From the NCBI GenBank assembly GCA_963783865.1, contig CAWAPD010000006.1, positions 124,001 to 188,000 of the forward strand: a stretch of 64,000 nucleotides of DNA, written 5' to 3'. The position numbers and the translations under genes are program-made. The stretch is from CAWAPD01 sp963783865. Its GTDB lineage: Bacteria > Actinomycetota > Thermoleophilia > UBA2241. The notes under the pieces were generated by a model that made no database searches, had not been told where the DNA came from, and was given only the letters and a program-made list of their open reading frames with translations. Of this stretch, positions 40,574 to 49,753 are shown in pieces (position 1 is the stretch's first letter; each line of letters begins with the position of its first letter).

Positions 40574-41487
40574 CCACCGGCGCCTCGGGAGGCGGAGAAG
40601 GCGCGGCCCCGGCGCCGGACCGGGGCTACCCCGAGCACCTGCGGGCGCTGGTCGAGGGCTACCTCGACTCGCTCGACTTCGGGGCCGCGCCTCCTGCCGC
40701 CAGGCTCACCGAGGCGATGCGCTACTCGCTGCTGGCCGGCGGCAAGCGCATCCGCCCGGTGCTGGCGCTGGCCGTGGCCGAGCGTCTCGGGCGGCCGCCG
40801 GCCGAGATCCTGCCGTACGCGGCCGCCCTCGAGCTCGTGCACACCTATTCGCTCATCCACGACGACCTGCCGGCCATGGACGACGACGTGCTGCGCCGCG
40901 GCAAGCCGACCTGCCATGTGGTGTTCGGCGAGGACATCGCCATCCTCGCCGGCGACGGCCTGTTCGCCGAGGCCTACCGGCTCGTGCTCGAGCGCCAGGC
41001 GGGCACGCCCGAGGCCCGGCTCGGGGCCCTGAGCGAGATGGCGCGGGCCGCCGGCGTACCCGGCATGGTCGGCGGGCAGTACATGGACGTGGCGGGGGTC
41101 GCCGAGACGGACGACGTCCTGCGCCTGCTCCACGAATTGAAGACCGGGGCCCTCATCGAGGCCTCGGTGGTGGGCGCGGCCGTCCTCTGCGGCGTCGAGG
41201 GGGGCGACGGCCTGCAGCCGTATCGCGACTTCGCCCGCGAGCTCGGGCTGCTGTTCCAGATCGTCGACGACATCCTCGACGTCGAGGGCGAGGCCGACGA
41301 CCTGGGCAAGAGCGCCGGCAAGGACGCCCTCGCCGACAAGACCACCTACGTGTCGCGGTTCGGGCTCGATGGGGCGCGGGCGCTCGCTCGCGAGAGCCAC
41401 GCCCGCGCCCTCGCCCTGCTCGCGGCGCTCGGCGGCGACGGCAGCCTGCGCGCCGTCACCGACCACATCTTCAGCCGCCGCTCGTAG
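40570..41487 (+). CDS. ispA: Polyprenyl (geranyl/farnesyl) diphosphate synthase
   Basis: Condenses IPP with allylic diphosphates. 305 residues with the first Asp-rich motif DDLPAMDDD and the second DDILD, plus the GGKRIRPVLAL substrate loop. The two residues inserted in the first Asp motif are typical of bacterial farnesyl/geranylgeranyl synthases; chain length is not certain. GTG start overlaps xseB. It sits directly before dxs, giving an isoprenoid block. Confidence 0.93.
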   Translation: MTTGASGGGEGAAPAPDRGYPEHLRALVEGYLDSLDFGAAPPAARLTEAMRYSLLAGGKRIRPVLALAVAERLGRPPAEILPYAAALELVHTYSLIHDDLPAMDDDVLRRGKPTCHVVFGEDIAILAGDGLFAEAYRLVLERQAGTPEARLGALSEMARAAGVPGMVGGQYMDVAGVAETDDVLRLLHELKTGALIEASVVGAAVLCGVEGGDGLQPYRDFARELGLLFQIVDDILDVEGEADDLGKSAGKDALADKTTYVSRFGLDGARALARESHARALALLAALGGDGSLRAVTDHIFSRRS

Positions 41488-41523
41488 AACGCCACCGCCG
41501 GCCAGGGGGTGGGGGGCGCGGTG

Positions 41524-41540
41524 TATACTCCGTATCCACG
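41524..41540 (+). promoter_or_regulatory. Promoter of dxs, near-leaderless
   Basis: TATACT (41524-41529) ends only 11 bp before the dxs ATG, so the 5' leader would be about 5 nt. No Shine-Dalgarno lies between. No good -35 is visible. Confidence 0.5.
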
Positions 41541-43421
41541 ATGAGTCGCCTGAGCCGCATCACGGGACCCCGTGACCTCCACGACCTCTCCGTCGCCGAG
41601 CTGCAGGACGTCGCCGACGAGATCAGGCAGCTGATCCTGTCGTGCGTGAGCGAGACCGGCGGGCACCTGGCCGCCAGCCTCGGCGCCGTCGAGCTCACGG
41701 TGGCTCTCCACAGCGTGCTCGACAGCCCGCGCGACAAGATCGTCTGGGACGTGGGCCACCAGTCCTACGCCCACAAGATCATCTGCGGCCGGGCCGGGTG
41801 CTTCTCGACCATCCGCCAGCCCGGCGGGCTCTCCGGGTTCCCGTCGCGCTGCGAGTCGGAGCACGACATCGTCGGCACCGGCCACGCCTCGACGTCGGTG
41901 AGCTACGCGCTCGGCCTGGCCGAGGCGGCGCAGCTCGCCGGGCGCAAGGAGGGACACGTCGTCTGCGTGTTGGGCGACGGCGCCTTCAGCGGCGGCGTCG
42001 CCTTCGAAGGGCTGAACCAGGCCGGCCACCTGCGCACGCCGCTGGTCGTCGTGCTGAACGACAACCAGATGTCGATCAAGCCCAACGTCGGCGCCATGCA
42101 GCTGTACTTGAACCGCGTGCGCCTCGACCCGGGTCTGACGCGGCTGCGCGAGGACATGGAGCGCACCATCGCTCGCATCCCCGCCGTCGGCGCCCGGGCC
42201 TACAACCTGGGCAAGGACGTCAAAGAGAGCATGAAGGCCTTCCTCGGGCCGGGGCTGCTCTTCGAGGAGCTCGGCTTTGCCTACATCGGCGTCGTCGACG
42301 GCCACGACCTCGGGGCGCTGCGCGCGAGCATCCGCCAGGCGATCGAGACCGAACGTCCTGTGGTGGTGCACGTGCGCACCATCAAGGGGAAGGGGTTCGA
42401 GCCGGCCGAGGAGAAGCCGGCCGAGTACCACGGCATCGGGCCGTTCCGGCTGTCCGACGGCGAGCGCCGGTCGCAGCCCGAGGGCACGACCTACACGCAG
42501 GCCTTCGGCGACGCGATCGTCAAGGAGGGGCGCCTCGACCCGCGCGTCGTGGCGATCACGGCGGCCATGACGCAGGGGACCGGGCTCGACCCCTTCGAGC
42601 AGGAGTTCCCCGAGCGGCTGTTCGACGTCGGCATCGCCGAGGAGCACGCCGTGGTGTTCGCGGCCGGCCTGGCGCTGGCCGGGTTCCGGCCCGTCGTCGC
42701 CGTCTACTCGACGTTCCTGCAGCGGGCCTTCGACATGCTCGTGCAGGACGTCGGCCTGCAGAACATCCCGGTCACCTTCGCGCTCGACCGCGCCGGCCTC
42801 GTCGGCGACGACGGGCCGACCCACCACGGCGCCTTCGACCTCTCGTACCTGCGTGTCGTGCCCGGCCTGGTGATCATGGCGCCGTCCAGCCACGAGCAGC
42901 TGCAGCACATGCTGCACACCGCGCTGCGCCACGACGGCCCGGTGGCGATCAGGTACCCGCGCGGCCTGGCGGCGCCGTTCGTGCCGCCTGCGGAGCTGCG
43001 CGAGCTCGAGATCGGCAGGGGAGAGGTGTTGCGCGAAGGGCGCGAGGTCGCGCTCGTCGGCGTCGGCACCGGCGTCGGCCTCGCGCTGGCGGCGGCCGAC
43101 CGGCTGGTCCAGGACGGCGTGCACCCGACCCTGGTCGACGCCCGGTTCGTGAAGCCCTTGGACACCGCGCTCCTGGACGAGCTGGCGCGTACGCACGCCG
43201 CGATCGTGACGATCGAGGAGAACAGCCTCGCCGGCGGCTTCGGCGGCGCCGTGGCCGAGCACCTCTCCGAGAGCGGCGTCCGGGTCAGCCGCTGCGGCCT
43301 GCCCGACGCGTTCGTCCCGCAGGGCGACCGGGCGACGCTGCTCGCCGGCGTCGGCCTGTCGGCCGACGCCATCGCGGCCCACGTGCTCGCCCGTCAGCCG
43401 GGGCTCGCCCGCATCTCCTAG
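41541..43421 (+). CDS. dxs: 1-deoxy-D-xylulose-5-phosphate synthase
   Basis: First step of the MEP isoprenoid pathway, from pyruvate and glyceraldehyde 3-phosphate with TPP. 626 residues: WDVGHQSYAHKII, GTGHASTSVSYALG, the TPP motif GDGAFSGGVAFEGLN...LNDNQMS, GIAEEHAVVFAAGLA, and DRAGLVGDDGPTHHGAFDL. Full length and intact. A TATACT box lies just ahead of the ATG. Confidence 0.97.
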   Translation: MSRLSRITGPRDLHDLSVAELQDVADEIRQLILSCVSETGGHLAASLGAVELTVALHSVLDSPRDKIVWDVGHQSYAHKIICGRAGCFSTIRQPGGLSGFPSRCESEHDIVGTGHASTSVSYALGLAEAAQLAGRKEGHVVCVLGDGAFSGGVAFEGLNQAGHLRTPLVVVLNDNQMSIKPNVGAMQLYLNRVRLDPGLTRLREDMERTIARIPAVGARAYNLGKDVKESMKAFLGPGLLFEELGFAYIGVVDGHDLGALRASIRQAIETERPVVVHVRTIKGKGFEPAEEKPAEYHGIGPFRLSDGERRSQPEGTTYTQAFGDAIVKEGRLDPRVVAITAAMTQGTGLDPFEQEFPERLFDVGIAEEHAVVFAAGLALAGFRPVVAVYSTFLQRAFDMLVQDVGLQNIPVTFALDRAGLVGDDGPTHHGAFDLSYLRVVPGLVIMAPSSHEQLQHMLHTALRHDGPVAIRYPRGLAAPFVPPAELRELEIGRGEVLREGREVALVGVGTGVGLALAAADRLVQDGVHPTLVDARFVKPLDTALLDELARTHAAIVTIEENSLAGGFGGAVAEHLSESGVRVSRCGLPDAFVPQGDRATLLAGVGLSADAIAAHVLARQPGLARIS

Positions 43422-43424
43422 CTC

Positions 43425-44225
43425 GTGCGCGAGCGGCTCGACACGCTGCTCGTGGCCCGCGGCCTCTTCGCCACGCGCTCCCAGGCGCGCGCCTCTGTGA
43501 TGGCCGGCGAGGTGCGCGTCGACGGGGTCACGGTCGACAAGGCGGGGGCGCTCGTGGAGGCGACGTGCAGCGTCGCCGTCGACGAGCGCCCCCGCTTCGT
43601 CTCGCGCGGCGGCGACAAGCTCGATCACGGCCTGGAGCAGCTTGCCGTCGACGTCACGGGGGTCGACGCGATCGACCTCGGCTCGTCGACCGGCGGGTTC
43701 GTCGACCGGCTGCTGCAGGGCGGGGCGGCGCGGGTGATCGCCGTCGACGTCGGGTACGGGCTGCTCGACTGGCGCCTGCGCGACGACCCGCGCGTGACCG
43801 TGCTCGAGCGCACGAACGCCCGGGAACTGCCCTGTGAACGTCTCCCGTTCCGCCCCACCTTCGTCACCGCCGACGTGTCCTTCATCTCGCTCAAGCTGGC
43901 CCTGGCCCCCGTGCTAGAATGCGCCCGACCCGGCTATCGCGGCCTCGTCCTGGTCAAACCGCAGTTCGAGGCCGGCCGCGAGCACGTCGGCAAGGGCGGC
44001 GTGGTACGCGACGCGCGGGTCCACGAGGCGGTCGTCGCCGATGTGGGCGAGTGGCTGGAGCGACAAGGGGCGGCCATCCTGGGCAGCTGCGACTCGGGCC
44101 ATCCGGGCCCCAAGGGGAACGTGGAGTACTTCGTGAGCTTCTGCGACGCACGCGAGCCGCTGCCGGCGGTCCGCGTCGCGCCCCACGAGGCGGCTCGCCG
44201 GGCGGTCGAGGCGGTCCATGGCTGA
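43425..44225 (+). CDS. tlyA: TlyA-family rRNA 2'-O-methyltransferase
   Basis: S4 RNA-binding domain (RERLDTLLVARGLFATRSQA) followed by an FtsJ-like Rossmann methyltransferase (AIDLGSSTGGFVDRLLQGGA as the SAM site, ADVSFISL, VLVKPQFEAGR with the catalytic Lys). 266 residues. Homologues methylate 16S/23S rRNA riboses and affect capreomycin sensitivity. GTG start 3 bp after dxs; overlaps nadK by 8 bp. The dxs-tlyA-nadK-recN order is widespread in Gram-positives. Confidence 0.93.
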   Translation: MRERLDTLLVARGLFATRSQARASVMAGEVRVDGVTVDKAGALVEATCSVAVDERPRFVSRGGDKLDHGLEQLAVDVTGVDAIDLGSSTGGFVDRLLQGGAARVIAVDVGYGLLDWRLRDDPRVTVLERTNARELPCERLPFRPTFVTADVSFISLKLALAPVLECARPGYRGLVLVKPQFEAGREHVGKGGVVRDARVHEAVVADVGEWLERQGAAILGSCDSGHPGPKGNVEYFVSFCDAREPLPAVRVAPHEAARRAVEAVHG

Positions 44226-45087
44226 GCGGCTGCGCCGGATCGGCGTGCTCACCCACAACCTGCCGCCGGTGACGCACGCCACGCTCGAGCAGCTCGGCGC
44301 CATGAAGGACGAGCTGGGCGTGGAGCTGCTGGTCCCGGCCGACGAGTGGCGCAAGCACGGCCTCACCCGCGGCGGCGCCTACACGCGCGTCGACGATGCG
44401 GCGCTGCGCGCGGCCGATGTCTGCCTCGTGCTCGGCGGCGACGGCACGCTGTTGCGCGCCCTCGACCGCATGCTCGGCAGCGGCGTGCCCACGACCGGCA
44501 TCAACTTCGGCAACGTCGGGTTCCTGGCCAGCATGCAGCAGGCGGCGTGGCCCCGGCAGCTGCGCGAGATCGTGGCCGGCGCCTACCAGCTCGTCGACCT
44601 GGTCACGGTCGAGGCCCGGCTGGGCGGCAAGCGCTACGTCGCCGTCAACGACATCGTGCTCGTCCGCGCCCGCGCCCAGAGGGTCCTGCGCCTCGTGTAC
44701 GAGGTGTCGGGGACCACGGTCGGCGAGATGCTCTGCGACGGCATGATCGTCGCTTCGCCGACCGGCTCCACGGCGTACAACCTGTCGTGCAACGGGCCGC
44801 TCGTGGTGTGGGACGCCGAGGCGCTCGTCCTCAACTTCATCGCCCCGCACTCGATCGGGTTCCGGCCGCTCGTGCTGCGTGCCGATCACGTGATCCGGGT
44901 GCACAACGCCTCACCGACCGAAGACGCCGACGTCATGGCCGACGGCAGGGTCGTGGCGCGCCTGTGCTGCGGCGACGCCGTCGAGATCACGGGCGGGAGC
45001 GAGCGTGCCCGGCTGCTCGTGCGCGAGGGCGGCTCCTTCTACCACAACGTCGAGGAGAAGCTCTTCGACCGCCACCATGCTGGCTGA
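44218..45087 (+). CDS. nadK: NAD kinase
   Basis: Phosphorylates NAD to NADP. 289 residues: the GGDGT motif in LVLGGDGTLLRALDR, GINFGNVGFLAS, NDIVL, and the second conserved loop GMIVASPTGSTAYNLSCNGP. ATG overlaps tlyA. Overlaps recN by 11 bp at its end. Confidence 0.95.
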   Translation: MAERLRRIGVLTHNLPPVTHATLEQLGAMKDELGVELLVPADEWRKHGLTRGGAYTRVDDAALRAADVCLVLGGDGTLLRALDRMLGSGVPTTGINFGNVGFLASMQQAAWPRQLREIVAGAYQLVDLVTVEARLGGKRYVAVNDIVLVRARAQRVLRLVYEVSGTTVGEMLCDGMIVASPTGSTAYNLSCNGPLVVWDAEALVLNFIAPHSIGFRPLVLRADHVIRVHNASPTEDADVMADGRVVARLCCGDAVEITGGSERARLLVREGGSFYHNVEEKLFDRHHAG

Positions 45088-46741
45088 GCTGGCGATCGAC
45101 GATCTCGTGCTGATCGCTCAGGCCCGGCTCGAGTTCGCGCCGGGCCTGAACGTCATCACGGGCGAGACCGGGGCCGGCAAGACGCTGCTCACCCAGGGGA
45201 TCGGGCTGCTGCTCGGCCAGAAGGGCGAGGAGGGGCTGATCCGGCCCGGCGCCGAGCGTGCGCTCGTGCAGGCGGTGTTCGAGGATGAGGGTGGTGAGGC
45301 GGGCGACGGCGACGCCGTCGCCGTCGCCCGCCAGATCACGCGCGGCGGACGCTCGCGCGCCTACCTGGACGGCGTGGTGTCGTCGGTGGCCGCCGTCGAG
45401 GCGGCGCTGCGCGACCGGGTCGCCTTCTACGGGCAGCTCGAGCACGCGCGGCTGCTGCAGCTCGAGCGCCAGCTCGACCTGCTCGACAGCGCCGCGGGCC
45501 TCGAGGACCGGGCGGCGGCGTACGCGCAGGCGTACGCCGCCGCCCGGTCCCTCGACCGCGAGCTCGACGCCCTGCGCGCCCAGGGGCACGACCGCGACCG
45601 TGAGCTCGACCTGCTGCGCTTCCAGGTCGACGAGATCGAGGCGGCGGGGCTCGAGCCGGGCGAGGACGAGCGGCTCGCGCTCGAACGTGACCGCCTGCGG
45701 CACGCCGAGAAGCTCGTCGAGCGGGTGGGCGGCGCCCTGCGCCTGCTCGGCGGCGGCGAAGAGGGCGCCGCCCTCGACGCCCTGCGCACCGGCGAAGGGC
45801 TGCTGGGCGAAGCCGAGGCGCTCGACCTCACGCTCGAGCCGCTGACCTCGCGCCTCAGCGGGGTCGTCGCCGAGGCCGAGGACCTCGCCGCGGCGCTGCG
45901 CGACTACCTCGACGGGCTCGACGTCGACCCGGCCCACCGCGATGCGGTCGAGCAGCGCTACGACAGGTTCAGGACGCTCGCCCGCAAGTACGGGGCGAGC
46001 GCCGACGACATCATCGCCTTCGCGGGCGAGGCGAGCGAGCGGATCGGCGCGCTCGAGCGCCTCGAGGCCGACGAGACCGAGCTGCTCGCGCGCCTCGACC
46101 AGGCGAAGGCCGCCGCGGTGGCCGCCGCCGGACGCCTCTCCGAGGCGCGGGCGGCGGCCGCCCCGGCCTTCGCCGAGGCGGTGCTCGCCGAGCTCAAGGG
46201 CCTCGCCATGCCGCACGCGCGCTTCGCCGTGGAGCTGCAGCCGCGGGGCGAGGGCTGGCAGGCCCTGGGGCCGCGCGGCGCCGAAGAGGCCGAGTTCGTC
46301 TTCTCGGCCAACCCCGGCCTGCCGCCGCGCCCGCTGCGCGAGACCGCCTCGGGCGGGGAGCTGTCGCGGGCCATGCTCGCGATCAAGAGCTTCGTCCATC
46401 TCGGCAACGACGTGCAGACGCTGATCTTCGACGAGGTCGACACCGGTATCGGCGGCGTGACGGCCAACGTGCTGGGCGAGCGCCTGGCGGCGCTCGCCAG
46501 CACCACGCAGATCGTCTGCATCACGCACTTGCCGCAGGTCGCCGCCTTCGCCGAGCGCCAGTTCGTGATCACGAAGTCGAGCGACCCGGCGGCCGACATG
46601 ACCGAGACGACCGTCGCCCTCGTCGAGGGCGACGGTCGTCTCGACGAGCTCTGCCGCATGCTGGGCGCCACGCCCGACGACACCGCGGCCCGGGAGCACG
46701 CGCAGCAGCTCCTCGAGCGGGCGGCGGGCGGCGGGCGCTGA
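45077..46741 (+). CDS. recN: DNA repair ATPase RecN
   Basis: SMC-like protein acting at double-strand breaks. 554 residues: N-terminal Walker A NVITGETGAGKTLLTQ, long coiled-coil arms, the signature TASGGELSRAMLAIK, Walker B TLIFDEVDTGIGG and the His switch CITHLPQVAA. ATG 45077 begins at the family N-terminus MLAELAIDDLVLIAQ; the extra frame upstream is a nadK shadow. argR, often between nadK and recN, is absent. Confidence 0.95.
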   Translation: MLAELAIDDLVLIAQARLEFAPGLNVITGETGAGKTLLTQGIGLLLGQKGEEGLIRPGAERALVQAVFEDEGGEAGDGDAVAVARQITRGGRSRAYLDGVVSSVAAVEAALRDRVAFYGQLEHARLLQLERQLDLLDSAAGLEDRAAAYAQAYAAARSLDRELDALRAQGHDRDRELDLLRFQVDEIEAAGLEPGEDERLALERDRLRHAEKLVERVGGALRLLGGGEEGAALDALRTGEGLLGEAEALDLTLEPLTSRLSGVVAEAEDLAAALRDYLDGLDVDPAHRDAVEQRYDRFRTLARKYGASADDIIAFAGEASERIGALERLEADETELLARLDQAKAAAVAAAGRLSEARAAAAPAFAEAVLAELKGLAMPHARFAVELQPRGEGWQALGPRGAEEAEFVFSANPGLPPRPLRETASGGELSRAMLAIKSFVHLGNDVQTLIFDEVDTGIGGVTANVLGERLAALASTTQIVCITHLPQVAAFAERQFVITKSSDPAADMTETTVALVEGDGRLDELCRMLGATPDDTAAREHAQQLLERAAGGGR

Positions 46742-46793
46742 CGCGCCCGCCCGCCGCCGTCGCGACGCTTGCCGTCGCGCCGGGGCCCTCTGC

Positions 46794-46972
46794 TATACTT
46801 GCGCCCGAAGTGATCCAGGGCTCACCGGGGATACTCAGCTGCCGGCCCGTCGTCTCGGAACGGGCAGAGCCCACCACCCACCGAAACCCCCCGTTCGCGC
46901 CGCCGCCGACGGATGTCTCGGCGCGCCCGTATCCGGGGAGACCAGCGACGACGACCTGAGAAGCGAGGGGGA
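46794..46972 (+). promoter_or_regulatory. Promoter and folded leader of pyrG
   Basis: 231 bp separate recN and pyrG. A TATACT -10 (46794-46799) is followed by a leader with nested inverted repeats: GGGCTC (46818-46823) with GAGCCC (46867-46872), and inside it GCCCGT (46845-46850) with ACGGGC (46860-46865). No T tract follows, so it is not a simple terminator. It ends with GCGAGGGGGA before the ATG. Possible mRNA-level control of CTP synthase is inference. Confidence 0.5.
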
Positions 46973-48613
46973 ATGGCGAAGCACATCTTCGTGACCGGCG
47001 GTGTGGTGTCGGGGCTCGGCAAGGGCATCACGGCGGCCTCGATCGGGCGCCTGCTCAAGGCGCGCGGCCTGAAGGTCGCCAACCAGAAGTTCGACCCCTA
47101 CATCAACGTCGACCCCGGCACGATGAGCCCCTTCCAGCACGGTGAGGTGTTCGTCACCGAGGACGGCGCCGAGACCGACCTCGACCTGGGCCACTACGAG
47201 CGCTTCATCGACGAGTTCGTCCAGCGCGACTCCAACATCACCACCGGGGGCATCTACAACGCGGTCATCCAGAAGGAGCGCCGCGGCGACTTCCTCGGCG
47301 GCACCGTCCAGGTCATCCCCCACATCACGAACGAGATCAAGAGCCGCGTGCACCGCCTGGCGCAGAAGCTCGATGCGGACGTGCTGATCACCGAGGTGGG
47401 CGGCACCGTCGGCGACATCGAGAGCCTGCCGTTCCTCGAGGCGATCCGCCAGTTCCGCAAGGACATCGGGCGCGAGAACGTGCTCTACGTGCACGTCACC
47501 CTGGTGCCGGTGATCGGCGTGGTCGGCGAGCCCAAGACCAAGCCGACCCAGCACTCGGTGGCCGAGCTGCGCGAGATCGGCATCCAGCCCGACATCATCG
47601 TCGTGCGCTCCGAGCTGCCGGTCTCGCGCGGCATCCGCGACAAGATCGCCCTGTTCTGCGACGTCGAGCCCGAGGCCGTGATCTCGGCGGCCGACGCCGA
47701 CGACATCTACAAGGTGCCGCCGATCATGCACGACGAGGGCCTCGACGACCTCGTCGTGCGCATGCTGGGGCTGGAGTGCGGGCCGCCCGACATGGCCGAG
47801 TGGGACGCGCTGGTCGAGCGCATCGACGCCTGCGAGGGCAAGGTCCGCATCGCCCTCGTCGGCAAGTACGTGCAGCTGCACGAGGCCTACCTGTCGGTGT
47901 GGGAGGCACTCAAGCACTCCGCGATCCACCACGGGCGCAAGCTCGAGATCGTCTGGGTCGATTCCGAGGAGATCACGCCGGCGACGGTCGACGAGCGGCT
48001 CGGCGACGTCGACGGCGTGATCGTCCCCGGCGGCTTCGGCATGCGCGGCATCGAGGGCAAGATCGAGGCCGTCCAGTACTGTCGCGAGCACAAGGTGCCG
48101 TACCTGGGCGTGTGCCTGGGCATGCAGTGCGCCGTGATCGAGTTCGCGCGCAACGTGTGCGGCATGACCGGCGCCAACTCGTGGGAGTTCGACGAGGAGA
48201 CGCCGTTCCCGGTGATCGACCTGCTGCCAGAGCAGAAGACGGTCGAGGCGATGGGCGGCACCATGCGGCTCGGCGCCCAGCGCGTCGAGGTGCGCCCGGG
48301 CACGAAGGCCTTCGCCGCCTACGACAGCGACGAGGTCTACGAGCGTCACCGGCACCGGTTCGAGGTCAACAACGACCTGCGGCCGCGGCTCGAGCAGGCG
48401 GGGCTCGTCGTCAGCGGCACCCACCAGGACGGTCGCCTGGTCGAGATCATCGAGCTCGAGGACCATCCCTTCTTCGTCGCGTCGCAGTTCCACCCCGAGT
48501 TCAAGTCGCGGCCCACGCGGCCGGCGCCCCTGTTCCGCGACTTCGTGGGCGCCGCCTGCGCGCTGCGCGTCGCCAGGGAAGGTGAGCTGGAGGCCACGTG
48601 GACACAGCAGTAG
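46973..48613 (+). CDS. pyrG: CTP synthase
   Basis: Makes CTP from UTP with glutamine as nitrogen donor. 546 residues: synthase domain (VTGGVVSGLGKGITAASIGR, FDPYINVDPGTMSPFQHGEV) and a class I glutaminase domain with GGFGMRG, the nucleophile loop YLGVCLGMQCAV and the catalytic His/Glu pair in SQFHPEFKSRP. ATG 46973 has GAGGGGGA directly upstream. Confidence 0.97.
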   Translation: MAKHIFVTGGVVSGLGKGITAASIGRLLKARGLKVANQKFDPYINVDPGTMSPFQHGEVFVTEDGAETDLDLGHYERFIDEFVQRDSNITTGGIYNAVIQKERRGDFLGGTVQVIPHITNEIKSRVHRLAQKLDADVLITEVGGTVGDIESLPFLEAIRQFRKDIGRENVLYVHVTLVPVIGVVGEPKTKPTQHSVAELREIGIQPDIIVVRSELPVSRGIRDKIALFCDVEPEAVISAADADDIYKVPPIMHDEGLDDLVVRMLGLECGPPDMAEWDALVERIDACEGKVRIALVGKYVQLHEAYLSVWEALKHSAIHHGRKLEIVWVDSEEITPATVDERLGDVDGVIVPGGFGMRGIEGKIEAVQYCREHKVPYLGVCLGMQCAVIEFARNVCGMTGANSWEFDEETPFPVIDLLPEQKTVEAMGGTMRLGAQRVEVRPGTKAFAAYDSDEVYERHRHRFEVNNDLRPRLEQAGLVVSGTHQDGRLVEIIELEDHPFFVASQFHPEFKSRPTRPAPLFRDFVGAACALRVAREGELEATWTQQ

Positions 48614-49725
48614 ACGACCTGCTCGAGCTGTTCCTGGAGCTCGTCCGCATCCCCTCGCCCTCGGGCAGCGAGCGGGGGGTCGCCGACCTCGTGAAGCGCC
48701 GGCTGCGCGAGGCCGGTCTCGACCCGCTCGAGGACGACACGGCGCCGGCGACCGGCGCCGGCAGCGGCAACATCATCGTGCGGCTGCCGGGCGAGGGCCG
48801 CGGCACGCCGATCGTCGTGGCCGCCCACATGGACACCGTCGCCGTCGAAGGGCCGATCGAGCCCGTCGTGGTCGACGGCGCCGTGCGCACGGCCGGCGAC
48901 ACCATCCTGGGCGGCGACGACAAGGCGGCCGTGGCCGTGCTGCTGGCGTCGCTCTGCGCGCTCGCCGCCTCGCCTCCGGCGTGCGGTGTGGAGGGCGTGT
49001 TCTCGACCTCCGAGGAGGTCGGGCTGCGCGGAGCCAAGGCGATGGACCTGACGGGATTGCAGGCGCGGGCCGGGTTCGTGTTCGACAGCACTGGACCGGT
49101 CGGCGACGTGATCGTGCGGGCGCCCTCGCAGAAGATGGTCAAGGCCGAGTTCCACGGCACGGCCGCGCACGCCGGCATCGCCCCCGAGAAGGGCCGCAGC
49201 GCGATCCTGGCGGCGGCGCGCGCCCTCGCCGCCATGCGGCTCGGGCGCCTCGACGAGGTCACCACGGCCAACGTCGGCGTGATCGAGGGCGGCAGCGCCA
49301 CCAACATCGTGCCCGAGCGCTGTCGCCTCGAGGGCGAGGCGCGCAGCCACGACCCGCAGAAGCTGGCGGCGCAGGTCGGCGACATGCTCGAGGCGATCAA
49401 CGTGGCTGCGACCGAGACGGGGGTCGACGTGCAGGTCACGGTGACCGACGAGTTCACGGCCTTCGCGCTCGACGACGACGCGCTGCCGGTGCGCATCGCC
49501 GTCACGGCGCTCGAACGCGCCGGCTTCACGCCGCGCCTGATCGGCAGCGGCGGCGGCTCCGACGTGAACGTCTACAACGCCGCCGGCCTGCCTTCGGTGA
49601 ACCTGAGCGTCGGGATGGAGAACGTCCACACACCCGACGAGTACCTGCCTGTCGTCCGCCTTCACGAGGCCGCGAGCCTGCTGCGCGCCATCATCGAGGC
49701 GGCGGCGGCGACGCGGCCCGACTGA
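48598..49725 (+). CDS. M20 family metallopeptidase (PepT-like)
   Basis: 375 residues with zinc ligands in VVAAHMDTV, ILGGDDKAAVAV, STSEEVGLRGAK (catalytic Glu) and FDSTGPVG, a dimerisation domain insert and a final GSDVNVYNAAG with VGMENVHTPDEY. This pattern resembles tripeptidase PepT / YqjE-type peptidases. GTG start lies 16 bp inside pyrG. Likely cytoplasmic peptide turnover; the actual substrate is unknown. Confidence 0.87.
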   Translation: MDTAVDDLLELFLELVRIPSPSGSERGVADLVKRRLREAGLDPLEDDTAPATGAGSGNIIVRLPGEGRGTPIVVAAHMDTVAVEGPIEPVVVDGAVRTAGDTILGGDDKAAVAVLLASLCALAASPPACGVEGVFSTSEEVGLRGAKAMDLTGLQARAGFVFDSTGPVGDVIVRAPSQKMVKAEFHGTAAHAGIAPEKGRSAILAAARALAAMRLGRLDEVTTANVGVIEGGSATNIVPERCRLEGEARSHDPQKLAAQVGDMLEAINVAATETGVDVQVTVTDEFTAFALDDDALPVRIAVTALERAGFTPRLIGSGGGSDVNVYNAAGLPSVNLSVGMENVHTPDEYLPVVRLHEAASLLRAIIEAAAATRPD

Positions 49726-49753
49726 CGGGCCGCGGGCCCGCCGCCGCCTGCCG

